Shown in pieces: positions 5,457 to 7,311 of a stretch of 7,311 nucleotides of DNA (positions are counted from its first letter, which is position 1; the number at the start of each line of letters is the position of its first letter). The DNA comes from an uncultured Selenomonas sp. Lineage in GTDB: Bacteria; Bacillota; Negativicutes; Selenomonadales; Selenomonadaceae. The position numbers and the translations under genes are program-made. The notes beneath the pieces were generated by a model, which saw nothing but the letters and a program-made list of their open reading frames with translations, had not been told where the DNA came from and made no database searches. The stretch spans positions 1 through 7,311 of the forward strand of contig CALJPB010000044.1 of assembly GCA_937981305.1 (NCBI GenBank), given 5' to 3'.

Positions 5457-5616
5457 GGAAGCACTGATAAATTCAGCCACGCCATCTTGACGCATCTTTT
5501 TTGCCCGCACTGTGCCCTCGATCCTCCACATAGCTTTGGCTATGCGTCCGGTTTGCCTCCTTGTTCGGACGAAAAATCTACGCCAATCTGACGGACTTCA
5601 TTTTATCAGCGATTCC
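5457..5616 (-). mobile_element. MITE-like element, copy 3, complete, inverted (160 bp)
   Basis: This is the reverse complement of copy 2, with about 11 differences concentrated in the hairpin loop and the segment after it. Termini are GGAAGCACTGATAAA (5457-5471) and, on the minus strand, GGAATCGCTGATAAA ending at 5616. An exact 4-bp duplication TATA flanks it (5453-5456 and 5617-5620). The internal hairpin CATAGC (5529-5534) with GCTATG (5539-5544) has loop TTTG, which is CAAA in family orientation. It has no ORF of transposase size. It occupies about half of the 331-bp gap between the Rpn-family gene and secA and lies 38 bases before the secA start, in its leader or promoter zone. Confidence 0.88.
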
Positions 5617-5654
5617 TATAGACCCACAGCACAGACATAGGAGTGTGAAACTAC

Positions 5655-7311
5655 TTGTTCGGAATATCTTCGATTCTCAAACGCTTCCTTGGCGACAACA
5701 ATGACAAGGAGATTGCGCGCTACCGTGGCATTGTTGAGCAGATCAACGCGCTCGAACCCACGATGGCAAACCTTACCGACGACAAGCTGACGGGCTACAC
5801 GCGCAAATTCCGCGAGCAGCTCGCAGAGGGCGTGACGATGGAGGAGATCCTGCCCGAGGCGTTCGCCGTTGTACGCGAGACCTCGCGCCGCGTGCTCGGG
5901 ATGCGCCACTTCGACGTGCAGATGATCGGCGGCATCTGCCTCCACGAGGGGCGGATCGCGGAGATGCGCACAGGCGAGGGCAAGACCCTCGTCGCGACGA
6001 CGGCGGTCTACCTCAACGCACTCGCGGGCAAGGGCGTCCACATGGTCACGGTCAACGACTACCTCGCACGCCGCGACAGCGAGTGGATGGGCAAGCTCTA
6101 CCGCTACCTCGGACTCTCGGTTGGTCTGATCGCGCACAATATGGACTTCCCCGAGCGCAAGGCGGCGTATGCGGCGGACGTGACCTTCGGCACGAACAAC
6201 GAGTTCGGCTTTGACTACCTGCGCGACAACATGGTGCTCTCCGAGGCACAGATGGTGCAGCGTCCGCTGCACTACGCCATCGTGGACGAGGTGGACTCCA
6301 TCCTCATCGACGAGGCGCGCACGCCGCTCATCATCTCCGGCCCCGGCACGAAGTCCACGGACAACTACCGCGTCATGGCGGAGGCGGTGCGCCACCTGAA
6401 GGAGGGCGAGGACTACACGGTCGACGAGAAGCAGAAGACCGTCGCACCCGCCGACAGCGCCGTCCCCAAAATTGAAAAAATCGTCGGCATCACGAACCTG
6501 TATGCCCCCGAGAACATCGAGCTCTCGCACTGCTTTACGGCGGCACTGCGCGCGAAGGCACTGATGCACCGCGACCGCGACTATGTCGTGCGGAACGACG
6601 AGATTGTCATTGTGGATGAGTTCACGGGCCGCCTGATGGAGGGCCGCCGCTACTCCGACGGGCTTCATCAGGCGATCGAGGCGAAGGAGGGCGTGAAGAT
6701 CCAGCGTGAGTCGCAGACCCTCGCGAGCATCACCTTCCAGAACTACTTCCGTATGTACGAGAAGCTTGCGGGCATGACGGGCACGGCAAAGACCGAGGAA
6801 AACGAGTTCCTCAAGATCTACAACCTCCCTGTCATCGTCATCCCGACGAACAAGCCCGTACAGCGCATCGACGAGCCGGACGTGATCTACAAGACGAAGG
6901 CGGCGAAGTACCGCGCCGTCGGAAATGCGGTCAAGGAGATCCACGAGACGGGGCAGCCGATCCTCATCGGCACGACCTCGATCACGCAGTCCGAGGAGAT
7001 GTCGAATGTCCTCAAGAAAAACGGCATCCCGCACGTCGTTCTGAACGCGAAGTTCCACGAAAAGGAAGCCGAGATCGTCGCCAATGCGGGGCAAAAGGGC
7101 GCGGTCACCATCGCCACGAATATGGCGGGACGCGGTACGGACATCAAGCTCGGCGAGGGGGTCGAGGCACTCGGCGGACTCTACATTGTCGGTACAGAAC
7201 GCCACGAATCGCGGCGCATTGACAATCAGCTGCGCGGACGTTCGGGCCGTCAGGGCGATCCCGGCGCGTCGAAGTTCTTCCTCTCGTTGGAGGACGATCT
7301 GATGCGCCTCT
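5655..7311 (+). CDS. secA: SecA preprotein translocase ATPase, 3' end beyond window
   Basis: The window holds the first 552 codons of about 840 expected. It starts at TTG 5655 ([14 protein letters not shown]), with AGGAG at 5639-5643. An in-frame TGA at 5646-5648 excludes any longer form, and the next in-frame ATG (5760) would remove conserved N-terminal sequence. Walker A is MRTGEGKT (104-111) and Walker B DEVD (211-214). The preprotein-binding insertion lies roughly between residues 225 and 370, followed by MTGT (374-377). The second nucleotide-binding domain has [10 protein letters not shown] (488-497) and RGRSGRQGD (527-535), the arginine-finger region. SecA drives secretory proteins through SecYEG at the inner face of the cytoplasmic membrane. 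The frame is intact to the window edge. A MITE-like element sits in its leader. Confidence 0.98.
   Translation, partial: MFGISSILKRFLGDNNDKEIARYRGIVEQINALEPTMANLTDDKLTGYTRKFREQLAEGVTMEEILPEAFAVVRETSRRVLGMRHFDVQMIGGICLHEGRIAEMRTGEGKTLVATTAVYLNALAGKGVHMVTVNDYLARRDSEWMGKLYRYLGLSVGLIAHNMDFPERKAAYAADVTFGTNNEFGFDYLRDNMVLSEAQMVQRPLHYAIVDEVDSILIDEARTPLIISGPGTKSTDNYRVMAEAVRHLKEGEDYTVDEKQKTVAPADSAVPKIEKIVGITNLYAPENIELSHCFTAALRAKALMHRDRDYVVRNDEIVIVDEFTGRLMEGRRYSDGLHQAIEAKEGVKIQRESQTLASITFQNYFRMYEKLAGMTGTAKTEENEFLKIYNLPVIVIPTNKPVQRIDEPDVIYKTKAAKYRAVGNAVKEIHETGQPILIGTTSITQSEEMSNVLKKNGIPHVVLNAKFHEKEAEIVANAGQKGAVTIATNMAGRGTDIKLGEGVEALGGLYIVGTERHESRRIDNQLRGRSGRQGDPGASKFFLSLEDDLMRL

Noticed and set aside
4532..5485. 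317-codon minus-strand frame opposite the Rpn-family gene
   Set aside because: It starts inside MITE copy 3 and mirrors the Rpn-family coding sequence, whose plus-strand motifs are clear. It has no sign of its own gene structure.
5616..7205. Minus-strand open frame of 529 codons opposite secA
   Set aside because: It lies opposite unmistakable SecA motifs. Its product is rich in Arg, Val, His and Asp as expected from the reverse complement of G/C-ending codons, and it runs into the mobile element.
1..7311. CRISPR array, tRNA, rRNA or toxin-antitoxin pair
   Set aside because: There are no regularly spaced identical repeats and no tRNA or rRNA signatures. The only small gene has no antitoxin- or toxin-like partner beside it.

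Overview
The window looks like a chromosomal segment of a GC-rich Negativicutes bacterium (Firmicutes with a Gram-negative type envelope), most likely Selenomonas or a close relative. This is inferred from the strongly G/C-biased third codon positions, the Firmicutes-type SecA, strong AGGAG-type ribosome binding sites, the Rpn/PD-(D/E)XK putative transposase gene and the G-rich hairpin repeats. No 16S rRNA or other decisive marker is present, so the genus is a guess.

Layout, left to right. Positions 1-107 are the right part of a short non-coding mobile element (copy 1 of a MITE-like family). Positions 108-290 hold a rod-shaped hairpin and a fragment of a second repeat family, then the leader of hypC. 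Positions 291-2633 are a tight, overlapping hypC-hypD-hypE operon for assembling the Fe(CN)2CO group of [NiFe] hydrogenases. Positions 2651-2814 are a large inverted composite of the hairpin repeat. It is followed by a bidirectional terminator at 2844-2878, shared with a convergent 54-codon gene (2915-3079, minus strand) that is easily overlooked because it is so short. An A+T-rich divergent control region (about 3140-3330) separates this small gene from a LysR-type regulator (3333-4235, plus strand). Next comes an Rpn-family gene (4282-5323) split by copy 2 of the MITE-like element (4335-4496). Copy 3, inverted, lies at 5457-5616 in the leader of secA. secA starts at a TTG codon (5655) and runs off the right edge.

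How the genes fit together. HypC and HypD carry and assemble the iron-cyanide-CO unit, and HypE supplies the cyanide group. The partners HypA, HypB and HypF and the hydrogenase itself are not in the window. The LysR regulator and the divergent small gene form a classic regulator/target arrangement, but the target and effector are unknown. secA is an essential export ATPase unrelated to the others.

The most interesting signals are non-coding. One is a roughly 160-bp element present three times with terminal inverted repeats, 4-bp target duplications and an internal hairpin whose stem is invariant while its loop differs in every copy. One of its insertions can be undone on paper to restore the Rpn reading frame exactly. 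The other is a hairpin repeat family whose stems change in compensating pairs between units. No new enzymatic or defence system is evident from the coding genes.
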